Shown here: one piece after another, positions 10,381 through 18,686 of the stretch | Numbering within the stretch: the first letter of the stretch is position 1 | How the letters are laid out: every line of letters starts with the position of its first letter | The notes under the pieces: generated by a model | Told to the model about the DNA's origin: nothing | What the model saw: only the letters and a program-made list of their open reading frames with translations | Databases searched by the model: none | Assembly (NCBI GenBank): GCA_016873475.1 | Contig: VGXI01000009.1 | Span: forward strand, 1 to 35,798 | Direction of reading: 5' to 3' | Source: a bacterium | GTDB lineage: Bacteria; Krumholzibacteriota; Krumholzibacteriia; JACNKJ01 | DNA: 35,798 bases | Made by a program: the position numbers and the translations under genes

Positions 10381-10407
10381 GGGGGAGCCGCAAGGCTCCC
10401 CCTTTTT
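10381..10407 (+). terminator. Rho-independent terminator of paralogue A
   Basis: A perfect 9-bp stem, GGGGGAGCC (10381-10389) and GGCTCCCCC (10394-10402), closes a GCAA tetraloop and is followed by five T residues. It is the only textbook intrinsic terminator in the window. It separates the A transcript from A'. Confidence 0.92.
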
Positions 10408-10410
10408 CTT

Positions 10411-10476
10411 GCGCTCGCGCGCGCCCTCTTGCGCTCGAAACAACGAGCGCGACCCGGGGCGCGCTCGCTTGCGGCC
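10411..10476 (+). repeat. Structured intergenic element, copy 2
   Basis: This is a second copy of the 10309-10375 element, just after the terminator. The outer arms are GCGCGCCC (10419-10426)/GGGCGCGC (10457-10464). The inner arms are TTGCGCTCG (10429-10437)/CGAGCGCGA (10444-10452) around an AAACAA loop. Relative to copy 1, two outer pairs (A-T to G-C, T-A to C-G) and one inner pair (G-C to T-A) have changed on both sides, and one pair became G-U. The shared GACCCGG and GCTCGCTTGCG segments show common descent. Confidence 0.72.
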
Positions 10477-10513
10477 ATGCCGCAACGGCTTGGGCGGCAT
10501 CGGATTGCCGGGT

Positions 10514-10542
10514 TTGCCCAGGCGGCGGCGATGGGCTATGCT
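10514..10542 (+). promoter_or_regulatory. Sigma70-like promoter for paralogue A'
   Basis: TTGCCC (10514-10519), a 17-base spacer and TATGCT (10537-10542) give a reasonable sigma70-type promoter. It lies downstream of the terminator and structured repeat and ~60 bases before the A' start. It is weaker by eye than the promoter of A. Confidence 0.45.
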
Positions 10543-10602
10543 TAGCTGGCTTACCCCTGTAGCGCTCCCGCGGCGGCAGCCGCAGCCGATCGGGAGATGA
10601 AG

Positions 10603-13600
10603 ATGCGCCGTTCGTCGCTCGCGTTCGTCACGCTGTTTGCGATCGGGTTCGCCGCGCCGGGTCTGGGCCGGGAGCCGGGGCCCCAGGAGCGGATCTTCTT
10701 CACGAGCGAGCCGCCTCCGGTCGAGTCCGCGCCCGCCGACCTGCGCGCCGACACGCTCTTCCTCTTCGCCGCTTCGGGGCCGGGCGCCTACGGGACGCCG
10801 GGCACCAACGCGCGCGGCTTCTCGTTCGACGACGGCGCCGGCGGCCCCGCCGCGGCGGGCTGGACGCCGGTCGACGTCACGGCCCAGACGGACACCTACT
10901 GGCACCTCCAGGATCTCTACCTCAGCCACGGCCACGGGACGGACTTCGCCGCCGCCGACGACTTCGCCGACGGCGGCCCGACGGCCGGCAACGACTACGC
11001 CTGGTGGTGCGGCCGCTCGGGGGCCTGCGGCTGGGCGCATCCGATCGGATACGGGGACGGCTGGAACCAGTGGCTGGTCCTCGCGGTGCCGGAGGCGGCC
11101 ACCGGCGGCACGCTGGAGTTCGACTACGTCGCCGACTTCGAGGGGGACGTCTACGACTACTTCACGCTCTACGCGCAGAGCGCGGAGGGCGAGCTGAGCG
11201 AGCTGCTCGACAACCATGTCTCGGGCGAGCAGGATGTTCGCCACTACGGCCCCCTCGCCTTCGGCGAGGTCGCGGCCTTGATCTTCGCCTTCGTCTCCGA
11301 CGGGGCGTGGTCGGACGAGGACGGCTCCTACGTCTCCGATGTCGGCGCGGTCTGGCTCGACAACTTCGAGCTGGACTACACGGGCGCCCCGGACGTGGCC
11401 TGGGACTTCGAGAGCGGCGTCGAGTCCGATTTCCCGGCCCTGACGGCGAGCTGGCCGGCGGGCGCCGGCGCCTACGGCGCTCTCTACCGCAGCCTGTTCT
11501 CCGAAGACCAGTGCATCGTCAACTCGAGCTACGCCTGGGCTTTCTTCGATCTGGGCACGACGAACCCCGAGTATCCGATTCCCGTGATCCCCTACGGGCC
11601 GCCCTACGTGGACAACGGGATCGTCAGCCCGGTGCTGGACCGGGCGCACTCCCTCGGCGATCCGGTCGGGGAGCCCATGGACGATGTCTGGCACGGGCCC
11701 AGCCATCTCCTCGTGCGCTGCATGACCTACTTCGACCTGCCGCTGGAGGCGCTGATCTTCTGCGAAGTCGAGGTGCAGGCTGCCGTCAGCGAGTTTCCCT
11801 GTCTAGGCGAGTGGGAGTACGGTGGCGGCGTGTACTACGGCGGCGGTGTGGTCGCCTGGCTGAGTTGGACCCGCGACCGCACGCTGCAGCTGTTGAGTTC
11901 GGCGGGTCCGCACAACATCGTCGGCGCGCGCGTCAGGTATCGCGTGATGGACATGTGTCCCTTCTGGTGCAACGATTACGGCGATGGTACCGGTCACACG
12001 CCGGCGCCCTACTTCGACACGATCAGCGTGATGGTTATCAACGGCTCTCCGGCGAACTGGAGCGTGGACAGCTGGTGGCGCTTCCAGGACAACTTCCCGG
12101 AGGCGAACGGCAAGGTCCGCATCGACAGCGCCATCGACGTCCAGCCGTACAGCGGCACGACGTTGGTCATCGGCGACTCCACGCTGATCAAGCTGAACAT
12201 GAGCGGATACGGCGGCATCCGGGGCGACTACCTGAGCGTTCCGGGCCAGGTGCGTCCCAGCCTGTACCTGCACTCGCGCGTGGTCGCGGGCCCGAATGTG
12301 GGCAGCACGAGCCCGGCGATGGGCGATCCCGATGCCAGCGATGGCATCTACTCGCCGCGCATCGGCACCGCTGTCGTCAATGGCGAGACGTGGAACGTCG
12401 CGGTTGCCGACACCGCGCGCTACCAGGGCGCGATCAGTCCCCACTGGTATGCCTTCGACTTCGCCGAGGACTTCTTCATGCCGGGCGACATCATCCAGCA
12501 CTACTACAAGGGGATTGCTGTCGATAACACGGTGCAGACGCGTCCGGGATCGGCCGAGAGCAGCAACCCCGAACTCCGCAACTACTACGTCGTGCGCTGC
12601 CTGCCGACGGCGGGCGCGACCCTGCTCTTCGTCGAGGATGGCCGTCTGGTCAGCGGCTACTACCAGGGCGAACCGACTGCGGACCAGCGAATCGCCGGCT
12701 ACTGGCAGGAGGCCTTCCGCTACAACGGCTACTCCGGCTACGACATCTACACGACCCAGGCCCCCAGTTCGGGATTGCACAATGGTCTGGGCGGTCGCGC
12801 CGAGATCGGCGACATCGATCAGTACGAGGTGATCGTCTGGGACAGCGGCGATCTGCCCTCGTTCACGATCCAGAACGCGCTGCCCGACGATCTGGCCTTC
12901 GACGACGTGCTCCTGGACGACTGGCTCAGGAACAGCGCCCACAACACCTGCCTCTGGGTGATGGGCACCGAGGTGGCCAACGATCTCGATGACGAGCCGA
13001 GCTTCCTGAACGTGACGCTGGGCGCGACGCACATCCTGGACGGTAGCCACTACAACGACGTGACCGGCATCCTGGCGCCGCAGGTGAAGTCGGTGCATCC
13101 GGCCCTTTCGATCGGCGGCCAGCAGCCCAGCTTCCGGGTGGACGCCGGCTGTCCGTTCCCGCGCAACCTGGACCTCGTCGAGAAGAACGACGCGCTGGCT
13201 CAGGACGCGATGGCCTGGAGCGTCACCACCGGTGTCCCGAGCGCGCGGGCGGGCATCTACAACCTGGACCCGGACGGCGACGGCGAGATCACGAGCCCGG
13301 GCGGCTTCACGAACCGGACGCTGTTCAACCCGTTCAGCTACTACCAGGTTCGGGACGAGGGCTTCGGCGTTCCCCAGGGCTACGACTACGCGCGCCGTCT
13401 GGTCGGCGACGTGCTGTCGAGCCTCTGCGGCTTCGCGCCCAACGGCCAACCAGATGGTGCCGACCTCGCGCCTGCGCGCACGGCCCTGGCCGGCGCCTAT
13501 CCCAATCCCTTCAACCCGTCGACGGCGATCCGCTTCGCGCTCGCCCAGCCGGAACGCGTTCACCTGGAGGTCTTCGACCTTGGCGGCCGGCGCGTGCGGA

Positions 13601-13752
13601 CCCTGGTCGACGGGCCGCTGCCGGCGGCGCAGCACGAAGCGATCTGGGACGGCGCCGACGCAGTCGGCCACCGACTGCCGAGCGGGGTCTACTTCGCGCG
13701 GCTCGTGGCGGGGGACTACCGGGCCAGCGCGAAGCTGGTGCTGCTCAAGTGA
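10603..13752 (+). CDS. Secreted protein A', tandem paralogue of A
   Basis: This 1,049-residue exported protein is colinear with A over its whole length: signal peptide (about 1-22), jelly-roll-like N-terminal module, D-M-C-P-F-W-C-N middle block, flavodoxin/GATase-like segment from ~672, and a C-terminal FlgD-Ig/sorting-type domain (Y-P-N-P-F-N-P-S-T-A-I-R-F-A-L to L-V-L-L-K). ATG 10603 is preferred to the in-frame ATG at 10597 because GGGAG (10592-10596) is 6 bases from the former and touches the latter. The main difference from A is ~14 extra residues in the GATase-like segment (around L-V-S-G-Y-Y-Q-G-E-P-T-A-D-Q). Similarity to A is uneven at DNA level, highest in the C-terminal two thirds. 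It has its own promoter. Function unknown; probably a duplicated surface or secreted protein. Confidence 0.9.
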   Translation: MRRSSLAFVTLFAIGFAAPGLGREPGPQERIFFTSEPPPVESAPADLRADTLFLFAASGPGAYGTPGTNARGFSFDDGAGGPAAAGWTPVDVTAQTDTYWHLQDLYLSHGHGTDFAAADDFADGGPTAGNDYAWWCGRSGACGWAHPIGYGDGWNQWLVLAVPEAATGGTLEFDYVADFEGDVYDYFTLYAQSAEGELSELLDNHVSGEQDVRHYGPLAFGEVAALIFAFVSDGAWSDEDGSYVSDVGAVWLDNFELDYTGAPDVAWDFESGVESDFPALTASWPAGAGAYGALYRSLFSEDQCIVNSSYAWAFFDLGTTNPEYPIPVIPYGPPYVDNGIVSPVLDRAHSLGDPVGEPMDDVWHGPSHLLVRCMTYFDLPLEALIFCEVEVQAAVSEFPCLGEWEYGGGVYYGGGVVAWLSWTRDRTLQLLSSAGPHNIVGARVRYRVMDMCPFWCNDYGDGTGHTPAPYFDTISVMVINGSPANWSVDSWWRFQDNFPEANGKVRIDSAIDVQPYSGTTLVIGDSTLIKLNMSGYGGIRGDYLSVPGQVRPSLYLHSRVVAGPNVGSTSPAMGDPDASDGIYSPRIGTAVVNGETWNVAVADTARYQGAISPHWYAFDFAEDFFMPGDIIQHYYKGIAVDNTVQTRPGSAESSNPELRNYYVVRCLPTAGATLLFVEDGRLVSGYYQGEPTADQRIAGYWQEAFRYNGYSGYDIYTTQAPSSGLHNGLGGRAEIGDIDQYEVIVWDSGDLPSFTIQNALPDDLAFDDVLLDDWLRNSAHNTCLWVMGTEVANDLDDEPSFLNVTLGATHILDGSHYNDVTGILAPQVKSVHPALSIGGQQPSFRVDAGCPFPRNLDLVEKNDALAQDAMAWSVTTGVPSARAGIYNLDPDGDGEITSPGGFTNRTLFNPFSYYQVRDEGFGVPQGYDYARRLVGDVLSSLCGFAPNGQPDGADLAPARTALAGAYPNPFNPSTAIRFALAQPERVHLEVFDLGGRRVRTLVDGPLPAAQHEAIWDGADAVGHRLPSGVYFARLVAGDYRASAKLVLLK

Positions 13753-13764
13753 TTCGCTCCCCTC

Positions 13765-13776
13765 GCGGCTAGCCGC
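13765..13776 (+). repeat. Perfect 12-base palindrome after A'
   Basis: GCGGCTAGCCGC is a perfect self-complementary sequence 12 bases after the A' stop, flanked by CCTC and GAGG that can extend the pairing. There is no T-run. It may be a transcript-end structure or an operator. Confidence 0.4.
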
Positions 13777-13785
13777 CCGGGAGGT

Positions 13786-13818
13786 CTGCCCGCGGTCGCA
13801 ACGACGACCGCGGCGCAG
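13786..13818 (+). repeat. Third two-tier hairpin, downstream of A'
   Basis: Inner arms CCGCGGTCG (13790-13798) and CGACCGCGG (13805-13813) pair perfectly over nine bases around a CAACGA loop. Outer arms CTGC (13786-13789) and GCAG (13815-13818) flank them. Geometry and CAA-containing loop resemble the two elements after A, but the arm sequence is unrelated, so it is a structural analogue rather than a proven copy. The remaining gap (13819-13942) is GC-rich with weaker self-complementarity and no gene. Confidence 0.6.
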
Positions 13819-13942
13819 GTGCCCCGGGGCGCCGTTTCGCGCCGGGAGCCACCCCCCGTATCGCCCCCGACGCCCACCCGGCACGCTGCCCGACGCCCCC
13901 GGGTCGGGGCGGCGACCCGCCGGCGGGTTCCGGGCTTCGGGG

Positions 13943-13972
13943 TTGACTTTGAAACGGGCTAAAACCTATATT
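13943..13972 (+). promoter_or_regulatory. Strong sigma70-like promoter for the B-C-D-C' operon
   Basis: TTGACT (13943-13948), an 18-base spacer and TATATT (13967-13972) form the best promoter in the window. A start near 13979 would give a ~67-base leader before the ATG at 14046. No convincing terminator is visible between this site and the end of C', so the four genes probably form one transcript. Confidence 0.72.
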
Positions 13973-14045
13973 GCACACGCTTTACCCCACTCAGACCTGC
14001 CCCTGCCCTGAGTCTCCACCTGCCGTGTGGAAGGAGTGGACCATC

Positions 14046-16151
14046 ATGCTGGGGATCGACCGCCGCCTGCGGAGCGCTCTGCTCGTCGCCGCGGGCGTCG
14101 CGCTCGCCGCCGGTCTCGGCTGCCGTCGCGAACTGCCGGAGCTCTTCGACCGCAACAAGGCTCCGGAGACCTATGTGACCGCCGCACCGGTGGAGTCCCT
14201 CTTCGACGGCTTCCGCGTCAACCTCAGCTGGTACGGCCTCGACCCGGACGGGGAGATCGCCTACTTCCTCTGGGCTTGGACCGACTCTTCGCGCGCCTAC
14301 TTCTCGGCCTGGAATCCCGAGAATCGCGCCGAGGACCGCATCCTGCGCGAGGGCCTCTTCGACGCCACCCACCTGACGACGCGCAACGACTCGCTCTTCA
14401 CCATCCAGGCCAACGACAACGGCGGCACCTCGCGCGACGTGACGTTCAACATCACCGCCGTCGACGACCAGGGCAAGCGCGACCCGGTGCCCGCGCGCCT
14501 GTACTTCTTCGGCAGCGTCGACAGCCGCCCGCAGGTCATCTGGCTGCAGGAGCCGCCGGACACGCTCGACGCCGGCGAGTCCTTCGCCTGCCGCTTCACG
14601 GCCACGACGAAGAACGGCTACATACTGGGTTACAAGTGGGCCTCCGGCGCCGACCCCGCCTTCGAGCCGCGCAACAAGAGCGGCGACCAGATCTGGACCC
14701 ACCAGATCGAGGACGACTGTGCGAACGTGCCGGCCGAGTATTGCGGCTACCAGGATTCGACGGCGATCACGCTCAGCTTCACCAACGACATCGGTGGCGC
14801 CGACGCCGACATGGTCCAGTTCTACAAGTTCGGCACCTTCCTCATCAAGGCGAGGGCCGTCGACCTGGCCGGGGTCGAGTCGGAGCTGAACACGACCGTC
14901 GGCAGCCTGAGGGGAGCGGTCGCGCCCATCCTCAACCGGGACCCGGACACGCGCCTGCGGCCCTGGGACGGCGCCGAGGACTACCCGGTCTTCGTCCGCT
15001 ACAAGCAGACGAGCGATTCACCCTACACGAGCTACGGCCTCAACGCCGTGCTCGTCGACACGCTGCCGGACGGCAGCCCCGCCCCGCCCGGCTTCCACTA
15101 CGCCGTGCGCGAGACCGTGCCCTGGGGCGAGGCGACCTGGATCCGCTTCTTCTGGCAGGGCTGGGATTACGACGACCCGATCATCGCCGCCGATCCCGAG
15201 GACATCGTCGGCGCGGAACAGGACACGATCAAGACCCGCTTCCAGATGAGCTACGCCTGGACGAAGCTGAATCTGACGAACGGCTTCCCCTTCACCGCCA
15301 ACTCGAACGGGCGCTATCCCGCGGGCGGTCGGCTCGGCTATCCCGAGCAGCTCGAGTTCGCGGCCTTCGGCGAAGCGGGGAGCGACTTCGAGATGAACAT
15401 CCTGCCCGTGGACTACACGGTCTACGGCTATGCCCAGGACTACTTCGAGCGCGTCGACGGCACGCCGGTCTCCGTCACCTTCACCGGCGGCTACTCCTCG
15501 TTCGTCGACAGCATCCTGGTCGGCGCCGTGGGCTCCACCACGGCCGTCAATCTCACGACGCTGCCGGCGGGCGACCCAGTCCGCATCGCGCTGCATCCTT
15601 CGCCGATCCCCTTCACGGGGGAGCTGGTCACCTGGGATCCCGTCACGCGCACGTTCAGGCTCGAGCCGAGCGCGGTGAGTGGCACGTTCCCGAACATCAC
15701 GAACGAGTTCAACCTGACGCTGACCTTCTTCGGTCACGACGATCCTCGCAACGGCCAGTACGCCCAGCTCGGCCGCGGGCGCTGGGATCTGATCGACCCG
15801 GACTACCCGTTCAGCAGTTTCCAGTTCGTCCCCGATGTCTTCGAGCCGGCGAACCAGACGACCGTCCAGTTCTGGAAGGACGTCTTCCCGGGCAACGCGC
15901 TCCCGCCCGCGGAGGGCAGCTTCACGGTCCAGCTCCGCATCCGCGAGACCTTCTGGTTCGAGGCGCCGCCGACGCCGGCCTACCTCGGCCCGAAGACCTT
16001 CCAGGCGGAGTTCTGCAACACGATTCCCTCCCAGGTCGTCACCGAGCTGATCGAGGAATCGGCGCAGCGCCAGATCGGTCTGACCAACATCGGCCGGGTC
16101 AGCCGCCCGCTGCGCGCCCAGATCGACATCCAGTACGTGCCCTACCTCTAG
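14046..16151 (+). CDS. Lipoprotein B with DPDG-type beta module
   Basis: This 701-residue protein was assigned from ATG 14046, preceded by AAGGAGT (14031-14037) at 8 bases. The frame is open upstream, but that would start inside the -10 element. The N terminus has two Arg-rich turns, a hydrophobic run and a Cys at 26 (G-L-G-C), a slightly atypical lipobox. The first module has N-L-S-W-Y-G-L-D-P-D-G-E-I, like the opening module of C and C' (H-F-Y-W-H-G-Y-D-P-D-G). Further beta-rich stretches follow, with F-F-W-Q-G-W-D-Y-D-D-P near residue 370. No enzyme motif was recognised and there is no C-terminal sorting domain. Likely exported and anchored by lipid in the envelope; role unknown. Confidence 0.85.
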   Translation: MLGIDRRLRSALLVAAGVALAAGLGCRRELPELFDRNKAPETYVTAAPVESLFDGFRVNLSWYGLDPDGEIAYFLWAWTDSSRAYFSAWNPENRAEDRILREGLFDATHLTTRNDSLFTIQANDNGGTSRDVTFNITAVDDQGKRDPVPARLYFFGSVDSRPQVIWLQEPPDTLDAGESFACRFTATTKNGYILGYKWASGADPAFEPRNKSGDQIWTHQIEDDCANVPAEYCGYQDSTAITLSFTNDIGGADADMVQFYKFGTFLIKARAVDLAGVESELNTTVGSLRGAVAPILNRDPDTRLRPWDGAEDYPVFVRYKQTSDSPYTSYGLNAVLVDTLPDGSPAPPGFHYAVRETVPWGEATWIRFFWQGWDYDDPIIAADPEDIVGAEQDTIKTRFQMSYAWTKLNLTNGFPFTANSNGRYPAGGRLGYPEQLEFAAFGEAGSDFEMNILPVDYTVYGYAQDYFERVDGTPVSVTFTGGYSSFVDSILVGAVGSTTAVNLTTLPAGDPVRIALHPSPIPFTGELVTWDPVTRTFRLEPSAVSGTFPNITNEFNLTLTFFGHDDPRNGQYAQLGRGRWDLIDPDYPFSSFQFVPDVFEPANQTTVQFWKDVFPGNALPPAEGSFTVQLRIRETFWFEAPPTPAYLGPKTFQAEFCNTIPSQVVTELIEESAQRQIGLTNIGRVSRPLRAQIDIQYVPYL

Positions 16152-16204
16152 CCCCAGGGGAGGGCGACCGGCCCCTGCGGGGGTCGCAACGCGGGAAGCG
16201 AGCC

Positions 16205-18682
16205 ATGATCGGAAACAGGATCTTCGCCGTCTTCGCAGCCGCCGCGGTCGTGATCGCTGGGGTGGTGGGCTGCGACAATCCGGAGACGACCGAGAAGCCG
16301 AATCGGCCGCCGGAGGTCACGCTCTCGAGCGGTCCCGCCAACGGCGCCGGCAACGTCAACTACAAGGTGCACTTCTACTGGCACGGCTACGACCCGGACG
16401 GCCGCGTCGAGAACTTCGAGTACCTCGTCACGAATGACGAGGTGACCGGTTCCCTGATCATCGACGAGGACATCTACGAGCGGCTCGCCGCACTCGATGC
16501 CGCCTTCCCTGAGGTCGACTACCGCTGGCGCGCGATCGAGGTGCACGACACGATCCTCTCCGTGACCGCCGATTCGATCCCGGATCCCGGCGACGACGAC
16601 GACGCGATCTACTTCTACGGCGACGACCGCTTCCTCTTCCGCGCGCACCACACCTTCTTCATCCGGGCCGTCGACGAGGACGGCGCCATCTCGGAGCGGC
16701 CGGCGCACCGCACCTTCACGGCGACGACCATCGCGCCCGAGGTGAAGATCAACCATCCCTCGGACATCGGGGGCATCGGCGGCTACGATGACCTGCCCCC
16801 GGACGTTTTCTTCCGCTGGACCGGCAACGATTCGGTGGGGGACGGCACGGTGATCGAGCCGGACTCGACCCGCTTCGCCCTGCTCAAGCGCGGGGACCTC
16901 GGCCTGGACACCCAGTTCAGCGGCCGCCTGCTCGACTTCCCCGATTCGCTCTGGAGCGTCTGGCGCGGCTGGGACCAGGTCGACTCGCTCGACGAGAACA
17001 TCGGCGGCAGGCGCGCCCTCATCACGGGCCTGACCCCCTCCTCGCAGGGCGGCGGCGCCGGCCGCTATCTCTTCTTCGTGCAGGCCAAGGACGAGGCCGG
17101 CGCCATCTCCAGCCACTACGAGGACGGCAAGAACCTGCGCAAGTTGCGCATCGTCTCCAGCCTGGCGCCGCGGGTGACGATCAGCGAGCGCACCCTCGGC
17201 GTGCGGGTGAGCAGCATCAGCCAGAGCTACGACTACACGATCGCCGAGAACCAGCCGCTGCAGCTCAGCTGGTCGGCCTCGGCATCCGAGTACGGCAGCG
17301 AGATCACCGGCTACCGCTACGGCTGGGACATCCTCGACTCGGCCAACGACGAGGAGTGGAGCAGCTGGGCGCTGACCAACACGGCCACCCAAGCTGTCTT
17401 CGTCTCCGGCAGTCACAGCTTCTGGCTCGAAGCGCGCGACTACAGCGGCACGACGACCCGCATCGTCTACCGCTTCGTCATCGTGCCCTTCACGATGGAG
17501 CGCGAGCTGCTCTTCATCGACGACTACACCAACGTGCCCACGGAAAACCCGCTCCAGGGCTGGCCACTGGGCCAGCCCTACACCTGGGGTACCTTCCCGC
17601 ACAACAACGATCAGCAGAAGGCCTTCTGGGACACCATCCTCCCCGAGTACTCGGGCTACGATCCCGTCGTCGACTTCTTCCGGGTGACCACCGTCAACCG
17701 CGTCCCGCCCTTCGAGACGGTGGCCGTCTACAAGCGTCTGCTCTGGGAGGTGAAGGAGGTCCAGCCGACGGAGTCGGGCCTCGGTCGCATCTCGCGCTTC
17801 GTGGACGTCTTCCGGGTGAGCACGGTTCCCTTCGACTTCCTGTCGGCCTTCCTGGATCGCGGCGGGCAGCTCCTGCTCTGCGGGGGCAACCCCGTTCTCG
17901 CCATGCTGCCGACGACGGGCGACATGGGCAACGAGGACTACGAGCGCCGGATGCCGATGGCCTTCCTGAAGCACCTCGGCTACTCGCAGGGCTCGTCCAG
18001 CGAGTCGCAGGCCGCGGTCGGCCGCTTCCTGCCCTTCAAGCACTTCGGCCTCGATGCCGTGGTGAAGGGGACCGACCAGGACCCGCGTTCCTTCGACTGG
18101 GCCGGACCCGACTGGAAGACGAACCGCCAGTTCTGGGGCCTCTACGGCGCCGGCTACCCGGGCAATGAGCTCGCGCAGTTCCCCAACACCGTGGGCTGGA
18201 CGCCGGGCGACACCCTGCGCTTCCTCCCCCAGGTCTACCAGTGGTTCAACGCGGCGGGCCAGTTCTTCAACAGCTCCGACCCGTCCGCCGTGAATTGCAC
18301 GGGAGAGGTGTCGCGCGCCTTCGGCCTCAGCTCGGTCGAGATCTACAACTGGGACTTCTTCCGCGTCCAGTTCGAACCGCCCCTCAACTACCGGACGAGC
18401 AAGTACATCCCCCTGCTCACCTACGTGTCGGCCGACCCGGAGACGCGCTGGGGCGCGACGCCCAGCCCGGACATGTGCTATCTGACTCCCGGCGGCGAGC
18501 ACCACGATGAGGCGGGCTACGCGCTGACGCCGCCTGGCCAACACGCGATCGCGGTGGTCGGACTGCAGAACCCCGCGTCGCCGAGCGTGCTGATCGGTTT
18601 TCCGCCCTACTACCTGGCGCCGGACGAGGCCCAGGGTTTGATCGACCACATCCTCATCGACATGTTCGGGATGACCAAGTGA
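16205..18682 (+). CDS. Lipoprotein C with Ig-like modules and GATase-like domain
   Basis: This 825-residue protein starts at ATG 16205, 53 bases after B. A hydrophobic signal ends at Cys 23 (G-V-V-G-C). Residues ~30-180 contain a beta module with Y-W-H-G-Y-D-P-D-G-R-V. Middle Ig/FN3-like segments include F-F-V-Q-A-K-D-E-A-G-A and the repeated S-E-I-T-G-Y-R-Y-G-W-D-I. From about residue 437 a flavodoxin/GATase-like domain begins with L-L-F-I-D-D-Y and continues with F-L-D-R-G-G-Q-L-L-L-C-G-G-N. No catalytic Cys-His pair could be assigned. It is a close full-length paralogue of C' (20495). The much longer open frame from 14027 is an artefact of GC-rich DNA; the lipoprotein signal fixes the real start. 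Function unknown. Confidence 0.88.
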   Translation: MIGNRIFAVFAAAAVVIAGVVGCDNPETTEKPNRPPEVTLSSGPANGAGNVNYKVHFYWHGYDPDGRVENFEYLVTNDEVTGSLIIDEDIYERLAALDAAFPEVDYRWRAIEVHDTILSVTADSIPDPGDDDDAIYFYGDDRFLFRAHHTFFIRAVDEDGAISERPAHRTFTATTIAPEVKINHPSDIGGIGGYDDLPPDVFFRWTGNDSVGDGTVIEPDSTRFALLKRGDLGLDTQFSGRLLDFPDSLWSVWRGWDQVDSLDENIGGRRALITGLTPSSQGGGAGRYLFFVQAKDEAGAISSHYEDGKNLRKLRIVSSLAPRVTISERTLGVRVSSISQSYDYTIAENQPLQLSWSASASEYGSEITGYRYGWDILDSANDEEWSSWALTNTATQAVFVSGSHSFWLEARDYSGTTTRIVYRFVIVPFTMERELLFIDDYTNVPTENPLQGWPLGQPYTWGTFPHNNDQQKAFWDTILPEYSGYDPVVDFFRVTTVNRVPPFETVAVYKRLLWEVKEVQPTESGLGRISRFVDVFRVSTVPFDFLSAFLDRGGQLLLCGGNPVLAMLPTTGDMGNEDYERRMPMAFLKHLGYSQGSSSESQAAVGRFLPFKHFGLDAVVKGTDQDPRSFDWAGPDWKTNRQFWGLYGAGYPGNELAQFPNTVGWTPGDTLRFLPQVYQWFNAAGQFFNSSDPSAVNCTGEVSRAFGLSSVEIYNWDFFRVQFEPPLNYRTSKYIPLLTYVSADPETRWGATPSPDMCYLTPGGEHHDEAGYALTPPGQHAIAVVGLQNPASPSVLIGFPPYYLAPDEAQGLIDHILIDMFGMTK

Positions 18683-18686
18683 CTTG

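Noticed and set aside
6915-10478. A 1,187-codon open frame on the minus strand opposite A
   Set aside because: It is an antisense shadow caused by GC-rich codon positions. The product is His/Val/Arg/Asp-rich without domains or signal, while the + strand encodes a clear secreted protein with a paralogue.
11803-13884. A 693-codon minus-strand open frame opposite A'
   Set aside because: Same kind of shadow. Its similarity to the frame opposite A only reflects the A/A' duplication on the other strand.
13971-14045. An N-terminal extension of lipoprotein B
   Set aside because: The start would lie inside the -10 element, while ATG 14046 has AAGGAGT at ideal spacing and begins a signal sequence.
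14027-18682. A single 1,551-codon + frame covering B and C
   Set aside because: The first 726 codons are Arg/Pro/Gly-rich noise over the well-supported gene B. A lipoprotein signal at 16205 marks the true start of C.
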